Made by a program: the position numbers and the translations under genes. Of a stretch of DNA of 64,000 bases, positions 1-11,046 are shown piece after piece. This DNA comes from Cepaea nemoralis. Its lineage: Eukaryota; Mollusca; Gastropoda; Stylommatophora; Helicidae. Location: the NCBI GenBank assembly GCA_014155875.1, contig JACEFZ010013534.1, positions 377,501 to 441,500 on the forward strand, written 5' to 3'. How positions within the stretch are numbered: the first letter of the stretch is position 1; every line of letters starts with the position of its first letter. The notes below the pieces were generated by a model. It saw nothing but the letters and a program-made list of their open reading frames with translations. It did no database searches and was not told where the DNA came from.

Positions 1-3000
1 GGGCCCAACTTTTCAGTTAATACTTCTGGATACGTTCTTGCCAAGACATAGGCGTATTTGGTCTCCTGACCTCTCAGGTCCCTGGACTTTGCTTTCTCTC
101 ACTCACTCAACCTAGGGATATTACCTCCAGGGTCTCAGACGACACAACTCAACGCTGGTAAAGTCATGTTAAAGATCATTCAATGTATTATACATAATAG
201 TACAGGAGAGGACATTTATACATCGAGGCAGTGGGTAAAGCAGGTAGATAGATAAAGAAGGATCAGCAGCTTAAGATCTGTACTATCATCCTCGGGCGGA
301 TTTTGTCTTTGTCGGTACGTTTGGTCGTCACAGTTATCTCACTGGATCTCCTAGGAGCCTCCTTTGATAGTGTAGACTTGCTAGACAGCTTGTCACTGGT
401 ATCCGTCACTTCGGAAACAATATTCAGATTCCATTTGTAGCCGTGGTGGACTTCTGAAGTAGGTAGATCTCTTCCTAGCAAATGTTCAGACGTTGTGGGT
501 CAACCCTGTGACCTAACTTGTAGACAGTCCTTCTCAATTAAGCAATGTCTGGACCTTGGGACGACCACTGGTTAAAGGTGCCGCCTCACACAGCTCTAGA
601 CGATGAACCTTCACGTAGGAGCTTAACAGCTCATAGCATACATGATAATGTCACCTTCGGCCTCAATGTGGTCTGGCAGTTTAGTATATGCGCCATACCT
701 TGAGATTAACGCAATAAAGTTCTTACCCAGATGATGGGATATTGACTACGGGTTTGATGGATGGACCTTCAGACCGGGCTGTAGTATTACGGAAGGGGAC
801 TTCACAGACTGGAGTCCAGTGCGCTGATCAACACAGGGGATTCTGCATAGTCACTGGAGTCGGTAGCTAGCCATGTTCCTCCTTCTCACGCCCATCATAG
901 GCTTCTTCACCAGTCAACACTTGAAGGCCGATCCTGTAAGGAGAGGATCTGTGAAAGATCTGCAACAACCCATTGGTACATGACAAATGAACGGAGCCAA
1001 CAAGCCCTCAGCATTTGGTAGACATATTACATATGTTCTACCTGACCATGTTCTGCAGAGAGAAAAGAGACTTGAGTGAACTGGACCATCATCTGTCAGG
1101 TAGCTCCTTGAACAGCTTCGTCTTAGAAGATATATGTTCCAGCTTGTACAGGTCCGGTCGTCGCAGCACAAGTGACATCCGGAACCCATGTATACAACAC
1201 TCATTCTTTCTCATTCTCTTCATCACTCTATTAGAATATTTGTATCTGCTTAAGGCTTAGTGGTAACCTAAAGGGGGGGGGGGGGATACTCGTCTTGCTT
1301 GACGATCCCTCTTCACTCCTTCACCCGAGTCCAAGACAGAAGTGAAACGTTGTATATCTCACCCATTTCCTTCCCTTTTCAGAGTATGAGTGGCTTGGGT
1401 CTACTCGAGTCTTTCCCCCTCTTGGGTAGACGGTAAAGAGTGGTAGGTGTACAAGGCTTCTAACCCCATATAGAAGGTAAATATCAACCTCCATTCAGTC
1501 ATCCCTTCCTGGTGGCGTGATAATATATTGAACGGTTAAGCTGGTCCGTTTGGATCAGCGTTATCGTATGTGGAGTGCATTCTACATCCTCTTTTCTTCG
1601 CCCCTCTCTTTCCCCATCGTGGTGAAAGAAGAAACCCCATTGTTGTCCATAATTAGAGTTTGCTTAACTATAAAACAATCAGAGTAGAGTATAGGGTAGA
1701 AGTATCAATGGTCCTTCTGGAACCGTGTGGAGTGCACACACGCTAACAGACGATCGTATAAATTCAAGATGCTATCAGGACGGTGCTCCTTCCCGACCCA
1801 CCGCCGTATATTCGTTCACTGCTTCCCCTAGCTCGGGTTATATTTGAAAAACTATCCCGTCTTTCCCATACAATTTCACTAGAAAGATAGGAATGGAACT
1901 GGCTCTCGCATGCCATACTTAACTACAGAACAACCCTATCTTGCGCCGCTGCGCCATGAGCCACGACACACGACACACTAATGGCGAATTTCGTCTCGAC
2001 AATCGCACAGTTCGTTCGACCACTTTATGAAATCATGTAATTCACTTTACCTTGTTTTACGAAACCACCTTTAGAACTTTGCCATAGTTAACTGTCGGGA
2101 ATCGCTGACTTCCATCAAGACAGACAGACTGAGCTCAAAGACGTCTCTTCCACGGCAAGAATTGAACACAACTGTGGCCGGCTGAATGTCAACCATTCCT
2201 TCTCATTCTACGTCTCGGGAGAACCGAGAACCTCGACTATTTCGTACTACTTACTTTCTCTGAGTTTACAACCCCCAACCACATAAAATACGGACAGAGC
2301 AAGTTCAGATACGTCTGGGTGAAAAATCAACACCTAAAACAGAACGTCTGGACGTCGAGAGAAGGTTACAGAAGGGAAGATTCCCTCGGATACTTACCCT
2401 CTCCATGTGGGGTGTGCTTTCATGTATAATAATACTAATACTCTTTGCCTTTCAGGAAGAAGGGGTTAAGAAAGAGAGCGTCTCTTGGGTCTAGGACGGT
2501 GAACCCAGAAGAGAAACTGATGATTCTGACGATGATGTTGATGATGATGATAATGATGAAGAGGAATTGTCCGGATGGACAATTCTCTAATAGAGAAACC
2601 TCTACACTTATTTAAGATTTAGATGATATCATAAGCAGTGTATATGAGGAGGAGTCAAGAGGGAGTGCAGGAGGTACCAGGATGCGGTGACAGGGGTACT
2701 GAATGACAAGACCGGTACCTTCTGGGATCCGTGTCTCCCAGACGGGCAATTCTAGGTGCTACCTGACAACGGAAGCGCGCTCATGCCTGAATATCCTTTC
2801 TGATGTAGATGATCCGGTAACTTATAATAACAGGTTATTATTATTTACTCTGAAGGAAGGTGCTTTTAACGTGTGCTATGTATGTCAGTGTTGTGGCCGA
2901 ATGCTCTCACCCACTACTCTCCTTGCAGGGTTTGCCTTCAACGTTGGAGTCAAGATGGTTATATTAACAAGAGAGAACTTGGCTCTATGCTCATTCCAGT

Positions 3001-3900
3001 TGGTCAACTCACTTGGAGCACGCCAACGCAATGTCCCGCTATAACAGCACACCTGAGGGTGATGAGACATTACGTACCTGTTACGTCAATCTGCGATAAT
3101 GTGTAGCATCAAAGTAAAAGACGTAGTCACTACGAATATGAACATCTTAATGGCTTGTTAAGTGTTTTGCCAGACCCAGGTGGGGTCAAATAGACAGACT
3201 ATCATAATGTGTGACTATATTATAGTAATCTCTGAGGTGACCTACACTCTCAGGCACCAGACCTAGTTAAGGTCCCACCAGTGATTTCATAAGTCACTAA
3301 GAACCTTGCTGAATATCAAGATTGATGGAGATGGTGATTACCAGAACTTCTCCAACCCAGAGCGGGTCAATCAGACACTTATGACTTTGCTTGAGCTACC
3401 ACGCTCCAACGTGTTAGCTTCGCTCAAAGATCTTCATTGGGGGACGCCTTGTGACCTAGGGTTTCCCCAGCCATACTGTATTTTGAGACTGATCTTCAAG
3501 TTAGCTACGTCATGGAGTGACACTGAATCAACTACCTGGGCTGGTAGTAACATCCTGTCACCGGAACTCAAGATAGTTATCCACGTTGGAGATCACCGTA
3601 GACACTTGATGAGACAGAATGCTTCCTCAACCCTCAAGTCAACACGCGCTTGGAGGGAGCCCGGTGAGCTAAGCCGACAAGACCAGACGTACGCATACGA
3701 CGGAAGCTCCTTTACCTCATGATGACACTTGAATCATCCTTGACTCTTCTATACTATGTTGTCTAACTGTATATAGACCGACTCTCTATCCTAATCTTCC
3801 TTCTTTGATGTGGACTATATTGTAAATTAAATTTCACTTTGGTTACCATGACATTACTTGACTGTATGTGTGTCGTCAGGGCTGAGCCCCCAAAGGGTAT
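1..3900. other. Unassigned region, no recognisable gene
   Basis: This stretch has several short open frames on both strands (for example 2703-3044 and 3306-3722 on plus), but none shows a domain or motif I recognise. It looks less AT-rich than the rest of the window. It contains a run of 13 G at 1273-1285 and a GAT-rich patch around 2520-2570. It could be an old retroelement or unique intergenic DNA. I found no paired terminal repeats. Confidence 0.3.
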
Positions 3901-4029
3901 TAGTCCTTAGGTTGAGAAGTGGAAGACAGGCGAAGTCCCGAGTCTGTCGGTGGTTCAGTAGATGAAATATACTTGTGTTGTGGTCAATGCAGTGTGGGAA
4001 GGTCGAAGTGTACCCCTACCTGTCAAAGC

Positions 4030-4570
4030 CCCAGGGGTCTCGGTACACGACCAAACAATCAAACACAAAACCTACCTACCAACCAACTGACCGACCGACT
4101 AACCAATTAAACACCAAACCTACCAAAAAACTAACCGACCGACCGACCAACAACCAACAACCAACCAACCAACCAACCAATCAACCAACCAACCAACCAA
4201 CCAACCAACTTGCCAGTTAAACATAAAATTTACCAACAAGCTAACCAACCAACCAGTCATTCAACCGATCAATTAAACAATTAAACAACCAAAAACAACC
4301 AAAAAAGAACCTGTAAACCAACCGACCAACCAACGAAAAAAAAAACAATATACCCAAGAACCACCAATCAATGAAACTATCAACCAATCAACCAACCAGA
4401 CAACTAACCGAGCCGCTAACCAACCAAGCAACCAGCCAACCAACCTATCAACCAACCAACCAATCAACCAACCAATCAACCAACTAATCAATCAATTAAC
4501 CAACCAACCAACTAAACAACCAACCAATAAACCAACCAACCAATCAACCAACTAATCAACCTCTCAATCA
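4030..4570. repeat. Degenerate CAAC tetranucleotide microsatellite
   Basis: About 540 bases are made almost entirely of CCAA/AACC units with interruptions. Open frames on both strands here read as low-complexity PTNQ or WLVGWL repeats and are not genes. From about 4600 to 5370 there is AT-rich DNA in which I see nothing recognisable. Confidence 0.9.
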
Positions 4571-5374
4571 AGCACCTTTATTTAGGGGTAGTGAATGCAA
4601 TATAACAACCCCGACATACCGAGCTCTAACTCAACCGCACTAGATTTCGACGTAGACTGCCTTACTTTGATTTTCACAATGTCAACCGAGCGTCGGTAAT
4701 TCAGAAAGCAGTGTCAGAGTACTGAACGTAAAATTGCCTAGAAACTCATTAACATAGAAATACAAAACAGCAACAAACAATGGGGACTGTTTGCCGCAAA
4801 AGATACAAAAAAAAGATACGCAAAAGATACACACATAACTTTCTGAATATAGAAAGCTTGTTTTCTGGTTGAAAAGCTTGTGTAAAGAAAAAAAATAAAG
4901 AAAATAATCGAAAATAAATTAATAGGAAATATTACACAACAGCTGTTCTTATAAGTCATATGTAAGCGTAGGATAATTTAATCAGCGTGAGACTTCATTG
5001 TCTGCTTTCAGTGACTCTTGTGTTGTGAGAGCACCGCACAATTGCCACGTATTAGAGAATAACCAGTTTGTGGTGAATTGACGGTCTCGCATGCTGTAGA
5101 AGTGATTTGACACCGTGGAAGTGATTCTACGGTTCCACGTATCACACCTGGGGTTAGAAAAGTTATATCAATCCCACACGGTTGGTTATCGCTTATACAG
5201 ATACATTAAGTGTCGCAGTGTGCCGACTTCAGTGTGGTTACTACAAGCAAGGTCTATAGACAGTTTGGTTTGAATTGTCAAGATTATGTAAGTGAAAAGT
5301 AAATAATAATTTTTTTCACGCCCTGAGGTGTACTAGGTATATTGTGTTATCTCCGTAGTTGTACATCAATCGTG

Positions 5375-5742
5375 GATGGTCTGGTCAATGTCTGCCTTTC
5401 TCAGAACATTTCTTTCCGTGGGTGATATGATAAATGTCTGCCCTTATCAGAACACTTTTTTCCGTAAGTGATATGTTCAATGTCTGCCTTTCCCATGACA
5501 TTTATTTCGGTGGTTGATATGGCCAATGTCCGCCTTCCCCAGGACATTTCTTTCCGTGGGTGATGTGGCAAATGTCTGCCTTTCTCAGAGAATTTTTTTC
5601 AGTGGGTGATATGGCCAATGTCTGCCTTTCCCAGAACATTTCTTTCGGTGGGTGATATGGGAAATGTCTGCCTTTCTCAGAACATTCCTTTCGGTGGGTG
5701 AAATGGTCAATGTCTGCCTTTCTGAGAACATTTCTTAGGATC
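5375..5742. repeat. 46-bp minisatellite, about 8 copies
   Basis: Tandem units built on GTGGGTGATATGG, CAATGTCTGCC, TTTCTCAGAACATTTC recur roughly every 46 bases with point differences. An 80-codon open frame on the minus strand is a by-product of the repetition. Confidence 0.9.
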
Positions 5743-5842
5743 AATTTTAGGCTGGCTCGACCTGGATCCCCAGGTAAATTAAAAACCAGAAAATCCCGTC
5801 TATTCAGACACAGACCATCGGGCCCAAGGCGCTACAACGGCT

Positions 5843-5855
5843 GCCAAGCTGACAT
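5843..5855. repeat. Left 13-bp target site duplication of RTE copy 1
   Basis: GCCAAGCTGACAT here is identical to 10789-10801. It abuts the GAA-rich 3' tail of the minus-strand LINE. Confidence 0.9.
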
Positions 5856-6011
5856 CTTCTTCTTCTTCAGCGTTCCGAGCCATTGAGGTTCTTTGCTGCA
5901 GATACAATCCGTCTCCATTCGCCTCTCATGTTGACTTTCTCTTGCCCGTCGTTGATTCCAAGTGCTTGTAGGTCTGCATATATATTATCTCTCCACCGTC
6001 TTCTTGGTCTC

Positions 6012-6612
6012 TGTCAGAGTCCTAACTATCTTCTCCTTCTAGCTCACTGGACTTGGACAGGCAAATTACAACGTCCACGACACATATACTAATAACACAT
6101 GACTGCGATCGGAAACTCGCAGGAGCTGTCTCCTGAACAACCTTTAGTACATTATATTACAGGATAACAATATGGCCTCACTTCACGCTTAAGCAATCAT
6201 TCTACACAGGCAGCCAAACACTCGCTCACGTCCACCTGGGCGATATTTACACTGTCGCCCGTATGACCATTCGCAATCACAGTCTCACATCATCCTGCAC
6301 ATATCACAGTTAGTACATTCCTCGAATATCAATACACAACGTTCATCTCATCTATCCGTCACAACACTATCGTTCGATCGTTCTATCACTCGCTATTCTC
6401 CACACGTCCGTCTCTATCCGCTGTCTCACACACACTGACTCTCTCCTCCTTGACCTTCCCACATCACGTGGGTCTGTCCACGGACTTCTTGCCTGACCTT
6501 CCGTCAGCCAAGCCGTGGTGTCTCCTACTGTCCTTGACCTCAGCTATTGCTTACACTGACTATTGCTTACATACAGGCAATTACACTATTGCTTACATAC
6601 AGGACCCTGACA
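6012..6612. mobile_element. Solo LTR inserted in RTE copy 1
   Basis: This 601-bp segment starts TGTCAGAGTCC and ends GGACCCTGACA, so it has TG...CA ends within a short inverted repeat. It is flanked by 5-bp duplications GTCTC (6007-6011 and 6613-6617). Removing it and one duplication restores the RTE sequence, as seen in the empty site of the sister copy around 59858-59890. No internal retroelement genes remain, so it is a solo LTR left by LTR-LTR recombination. Similar termini occur in the gypsy LTR at 37616-38123, but the bodies do not look alike. Confidence 0.85.
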
Positions 6613-6617
6613 GTCTC

Positions 6618-7782
6618 CCTCGGGGTCTACGGTCATATATTTCCTGAGTGTAAGCGAGTTTTGTTTCCCTATTACCTTCAATTCTTTCTATATGCCCCAG
6701 CCATTGTAGTCATTGATTAGCGGGGACTTAAACAGATCATAAATGTCTTTGTTACTTCTTCTTTTCCACTCTTCACTTTGTGTATCCCTAATGGGTCCAA
6801 AGATACGTCTTAAAACTTTGCTCTCAAAGGTTTGTAACAAAGCTTCGTCTCCTTTCGTTGTACTCCAGGTTTTAGAGCCATACAGCACAACTGGTCTGAT
6901 CAGTGTTTTGTATATTGTGATTTTGGTGTTACGAGATAGTGCATTTGTTGTTAGTAGATGTTGTAGTGCATAGTATATCTTATTTCCAGAATTGATTCTA
7001 GTTTGTATTTCTTCCCTTATGATGTTGGAGCAGTTGAAGATTGTACCCAGGTATTTGTATGTTTCCGTTCTTTTGATGGTCATATTATCTATTTGTATGT
7101 GGCCAGAGTTTTTAGCCATTCCTTCTCTTGAAATTACCATATATTCTGTCTTATCTTGGTTGATAACCAACCCCATCTGTTGGGCTTTTTCTTTTAAGTG
7201 AGTCAATATTTCTAATGTCTTTTGTTCATTTTCCCCAATAATATCTATATCATCTGCATAACCAAGCAGCTTGGATGTTCCTCCAATATCACATTCCTCC
7301 TTTACCTTCCTTACAACTTTCTTTAGAGCCAGATTGAAGAGTAGCGGCGATAGTGCATCACCCTGTTTCAAGCCAGATACTATTTGGAAAGGGTATGATT
7401 TCCTGCCTTTATATTTTACTATATTACAAATATCTTCCATGCATAGTCTGGTCATGTTTATTAACTTCCTTGGTATTCCAAATTCCTGCATAGCATTCCA
7501 TAGACTATTCCTATGGACACTATCGTAAGCCTTTTTAAAATCCACAAACATGTTATGGAGATCTCTTTTATATTTCCAATTTTTCTCGGCTATTTGTCGT
7601 AAGATAAATATCTGATCTATTGTTCATCTGTTTTGACTAAAACCCGCCTGGTAGTCACCTAATATGTCTTCTGAATATGGTTTTAGTCTATTTAGTAATA
7701 CTGCGGATAGTATCTTATAGCTTGTGGACAGTAGTGATATTCCTCTATAATTTTCACATTGGAACTTGTCTCCTTTCTTAAA
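6618..7782 (-). pseudogene. RTE copy 1: reverse transcriptase core and C-terminus
   Basis: After the insertion, the minus-strand frame resumes with KKGDKFQCENYRG and YQAGFSQNR. It meets an in-frame TGA (near 7624) and continues through FVDFKKAYDSV, GLKQGDALSPLLFNLAL and the catalytic GYADDIDIIG to a C-terminal thumb ending in WNGWG-like sequence. The YADD box is intact. Beyond the solo LTR the terminal NLNGSER coding end and (GAA)n tail lie at 5856-6006. Apart from the stop and insertions the copy looks fairly young. Confidence 0.85.
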
Positions 7783-8981
7783 ACTATGGCTGCAATGGAC
7801 ATAGAGCAGAGAATGCTTTTCACACTATACCAGCACTTGATCCTCTCAGTAATTAATTATGGATTAGGTCTGCTCACTGTCTCAGAGAGTCAGCTGGTGA
7901 AGTTAGAGCGCATACAGAACGAAGCTATGCGGGTCATTCTGGGATGCACTAGAGACACCCCAGTAGTGTGTATGCGTTACATCCTTGGTCTGCCGACTGT
8001 TGCTGGTAGGCTCAAGGTGATGCAGGCGAAGGCATACCTCAGAGTAGCTGCAGACACAGACCACCCACTGCATGAGGCGCTGGACGCAGTTAAGGGTCAG
8101 CGACTGATAAGAGGGAAATCATGGATGACTCAGGCGGAGGATACGATCAGACAGGTGTGCCCCTTGGAGAACATTAGGCGTGGAGAGGAGTGGGTCAGAG
8201 TGCCAGCGGAGCAGTCAGACTTGTGCAGAGTTATAATCACATTAATCCAGGAGTGCAGGGAGTGGCCAGCAGGGGCCACAGAAGTGGAAATCCAGCAACT
8301 AATTCAGGACAATGCTCACTCGAGTGATGTGATTATCTACACAGATGGTTCGGTGTCAAGAGGTGAGAGAAGTGGCTGGGGGTTCATAGCCAAAGCTAGT
8401 GGTCGATGTTTGGGGCAGGAGAGCCTGGCATATGATACCACAACATCCAGCTTAAGAATGGAAGTGGAGGCAGTCACTGCGGCTCTCCACTGGATGGAGA
8501 ATACGACATACACACACACATCGTGATTGTAACTGACTCAGAAAGCATGCTGACGAGGGTGAGGACGGGCAGACTTCGTGCGGAGTGGCTTGCTTCGCTT
8601 CGGAGGTCACGGGTGACAAGCATCGCCTAGATCTTTTCTCCGGGGCATGCCGGTGTGCTGGGAAATGAACAGGCGGACAGATTGGCTGGCTCTGCAGAAC
8701 TTAGTGGAGTATTGATACATGACAAGTCAGACGTGGTTGCGGCCTTGTGGGAGCACGTGCACACCTCGGAGGAGCAAATGGATTACCATGGTCTGGCAAG
8801 AATGAGACAACGAGGAGTGACGAAGGAATCTAGCCGACGCTCAACGCTCAGAGGAAAGGCGAGAGGGACTTATAATCAGATTGCTACTGGTACTATTAGT
8901 GTTGGAACTCTTCGCTGGCTGCTGAGGATGGGGACGGAGCACTTATGGGAATGCCCCGAATGCTGTGATGTCGATTCCTAA
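7783..8981 (+). pseudogene. LINE RT thumb plus RNase H domain fragment
   Basis: The frame to 8526 gives a C-terminal RT region (LERIQNEAMRVILGCTRDTP) followed by RNase H with YTDGS (first catalytic Asp) and RMEVEAV (Glu). A frameshift in the ACACAC run near 8515 moves the frame. After it come VTDSES (Asp), a stop near 8630, and GNEQADRLAG, which carries the last RNase H motif, ending at 8981. All four RNase H catalytic positions are recognisable. The open frame at 7759-7782 belongs to the interrupted host element, not to this LINE. Confidence 0.88.
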
Positions 8982-9002
8982 TTCAATCAATCAATCAATC
9001 AG
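7783..9002 (+). mobile_element. 5'-truncated RNase H-type LINE inserted in RTE copy 1
   Basis: Flanked by a 12-bp duplication TCCTTTCTTAAA (7771-7782 and 9003-9014). The insert starts inside a reverse-transcriptase thumb coding region, continues into an RNase H domain and ends in an (AATC)n tail at about 8982-9000. It is the I-group architecture (RT followed by RNase H). The same family recurs on the minus strand at 30356-31267 and as a short end at 28506-28635. Confidence 0.93.
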
Positions 9003-9014
9003 TCCTTTCTTAAA

Positions 9015-10640
9015 GATAGGTATCAATAATGACTCTTTCCAGTCATGGGGTAATTCTTCTGTCCTCCAGATTGTTATTATTAGTTCGTATAGCTTTAGAT
9101 GTAATGCATGTCCACCTGCCTTTATAAATTCTGCAGCAATTCCATCAGCCCCAGTTGCCTTATTGTTTTTAAGTCGTTTGATTACATATAGGATGTCTTC
9201 AAATGCAGGTTCTTCAATTTGTGGTTCACATGTTAGAACCTCTTCCTGTGGGAAAGTGTTACTTGGAGCTTCACAATTTAGTAATTCAACAAAATATGCT
9301 TTCCATGTGTTGCACATTTCCTCATTGGTATTTATCATATTCCCATTTTTGTCTTTTAAACCATATGTGTTGTGTTGGTGCCCTCGTTTCATTGACTTCA
9401 ATTCTTTAAAAAACTTTCTGGATTCGTTTTTCTGGTGATTAGTTTCCATATCTATGATTATATTACTCATATATTCTCGCTTCTGCTGTCGAACTATTTG
9501 TGTAGCCTCTTTACATTCATTTCTATATTGCTCTTCCTTTTGGATGTTGTTGATGTCATTTAACCATAAATGTCTGGCATTCTTTTTCCTAATGACTGCT
9601 TCTTCACATTTTTGATTGAACCATCTGTTCTTTCTATGCGTGGTTAACACACCGAGACATTCTTCTGCGGTAGATTGAATTGTATTCTTGATGTTCAACC
9701 AAGTTTGGTCAACGCTTTCCTCCAAAGGGTTTTGCAGAGTTTCAAGTTTACATTTTATTTCATCTGTAAATTTCTCTTTGACTGTAATTTCTTGTAGTTT
9801 TTCTCTGTTATATGTTGGGTGTAATCTTTGTAATTTAGTATAGAAAGCTCTCTTAAGTTTTATTTTAAATTTTGCTCCAACGAGGAAGTGGTCGCTGTGG
9901 CACTCAGCTCCTCTATAACTTCTAACTTGTTGTATGTTTGATGCATTTCTGTTATTAATTAAAATGTGATCTATTTGATTATAGGTTCTCTTGTCACATG
10001 ATTTCCATGTTTGTTTGTGTATATCCTTTCTTTGTAGTCTGGTACTGCTAATCTGCAGTCCTTTGGCTTCTGCTAGGTTGATGACTCTCCATCCATTATA
10101 ATTTGAAGTTGTATGTAGACTTTCCATACCGGCCACTTTGTTATGAGTTTGCTATCTACCTATTTTTGCATTGAAGTCTCCCAACACAATCAGGATGTCC
10201 TGTTTGGGGGTGTCTTCTATGACATCTTCCAAATCATTATAAAAGTCTTCTTTAACGTCATCTTCTTTCTCTTCAGTAGGTGCATGTACATTAATCATCG
10301 TTATATTTTTCCATTTACCTTTTATTCGTAATTTACTAATTCTGTCATTAACAGCTTTAAAATTTAGAACGTTCCCCCATAACTCTTTTTTGATGAAAAA
10401 ACCTGTTCCCAATTCATGTTTATTTTGGGTGTTTCCTCCATTAATTATAATCATTCAATTTTGCTCTAAAGTACCCTCTCCTGGCCACCTCATTTCTTGA
10501 ATTGCTGTTATATCCATTTGATATTCAACCAGTTCCCGGGTTAGTTCTTCAGCCGTTCCAGCTCGATGTAGTGTCCGTACATTCCATGTTCCAAATCTCA
10601 AGAGTCCTTTAACGCTTCAACCCCCAACCTGGAGGACCAG
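9015..10640 (-). pseudogene. RTE copy 1: AP endonuclease and connector part
   Basis: Read on the minus strand, the frame around 10600-10450 gives the start of an apurinic-like endonuclease (TWNVRT, IQEMRW). An in-frame stop near 10457 separates it from 10454-10152, which carries NVHAPTEEKEDDV and GDFNAKIG. A frame change near 10140 leads into 10136-8991, with IDHILI, CHSDHFLVGAKF and the N-terminal RT motif ATGADGIAAEFIKAGG. The frame ends at PIFKK, where the RNase H LINE inserted, and resumes at 7782. The encoded protein would nick target DNA and prime reverse transcription. Confidence 0.85.
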
Positions 10641-10788
10641 GGTGTTTCTCTTTGTCTGTTCTCTACCCATTAACCTGTCCGGTTTGGGAGGCCCTGCTGG
10701 TGGCTACGCTACCGCCGGCATAGCTCTCAGGGTCATTGAGAAACTCAAGCTCCCCCACTACGACAAGGTGGAAACACCATCGGCTGAG

Positions 10789-10801
10789 GCCAAGCTGACA
10801 T
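10789..10801. repeat. Right 13-bp target site duplication of RTE copy 1
   Basis: GCCAAGCTGACAT, identical to 5843-5855, marks the 5' end of the minus-strand LINE. Confidence 0.9.
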
Positions 10802-11046
10802 AACGCTACTAATTGTCTTCCTGTTATAAAGTGTACATCATAAGTCTGTATAATGGCAATGAAGAAACAACAGAGAGAGCTGACATTGTGTATACTATTT
10901 ATTCCTGTTTTCTTTGAAGTGACCATTTGCAGATGATCTCATCAGTAGAGACAATGGCTATGGCCACCGACTAGTACAGTCACTGCCCAGAAGGAAAGCA
11001 ATGGCAAACTACTTTCTGCAAAACTTGCCAAGAAACCATAACAACC

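Larger units (their letters stand above)
5856..10788 (-). mobile_element. RTE-like non-LTR retrotransposon (copy 1), near full length
   Basis: A minus-strand LINE of 4933 bases is bounded by identical 13-bp TSDs (5843-5855 and 10789-10801). On the minus strand it runs from a leader (about 10788-10600) through an AP endonuclease with TWNVRT and GDFNAK motifs, then a connector, reverse transcriptase with a YADD box and GLKQGDALSP, to a C-terminal RPRG-type basic tail, and ends in (GAA)n. It is broken by two later insertions, a solo LTR at 6012-6612 and an RNase H LINE at 7783-9002, and by an in-frame TGA near 7624. It is therefore a dead copy of a single-ORF RTE-like family. A second 3' end of this family lies at 59695-60024. 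Confidence 0.9.

Noticed and set aside
914..1204. Cys-rich open frame on minus
   Set aside because: No domain, signal sequence or splice support, and overlapping open frames occur on the other strand.
4030..4570. Possible telomeric repeat
   Set aside because: The units are CCAA-type tetranucleotides, not TTAGGG or TTAGG, and are heavily interrupted.
7759..7782. Start of the LINE protein at 7759
   Set aside because: These bases belong to the interrupted RTE element on the other strand; the LINE insert begins after the TSD at 7783.
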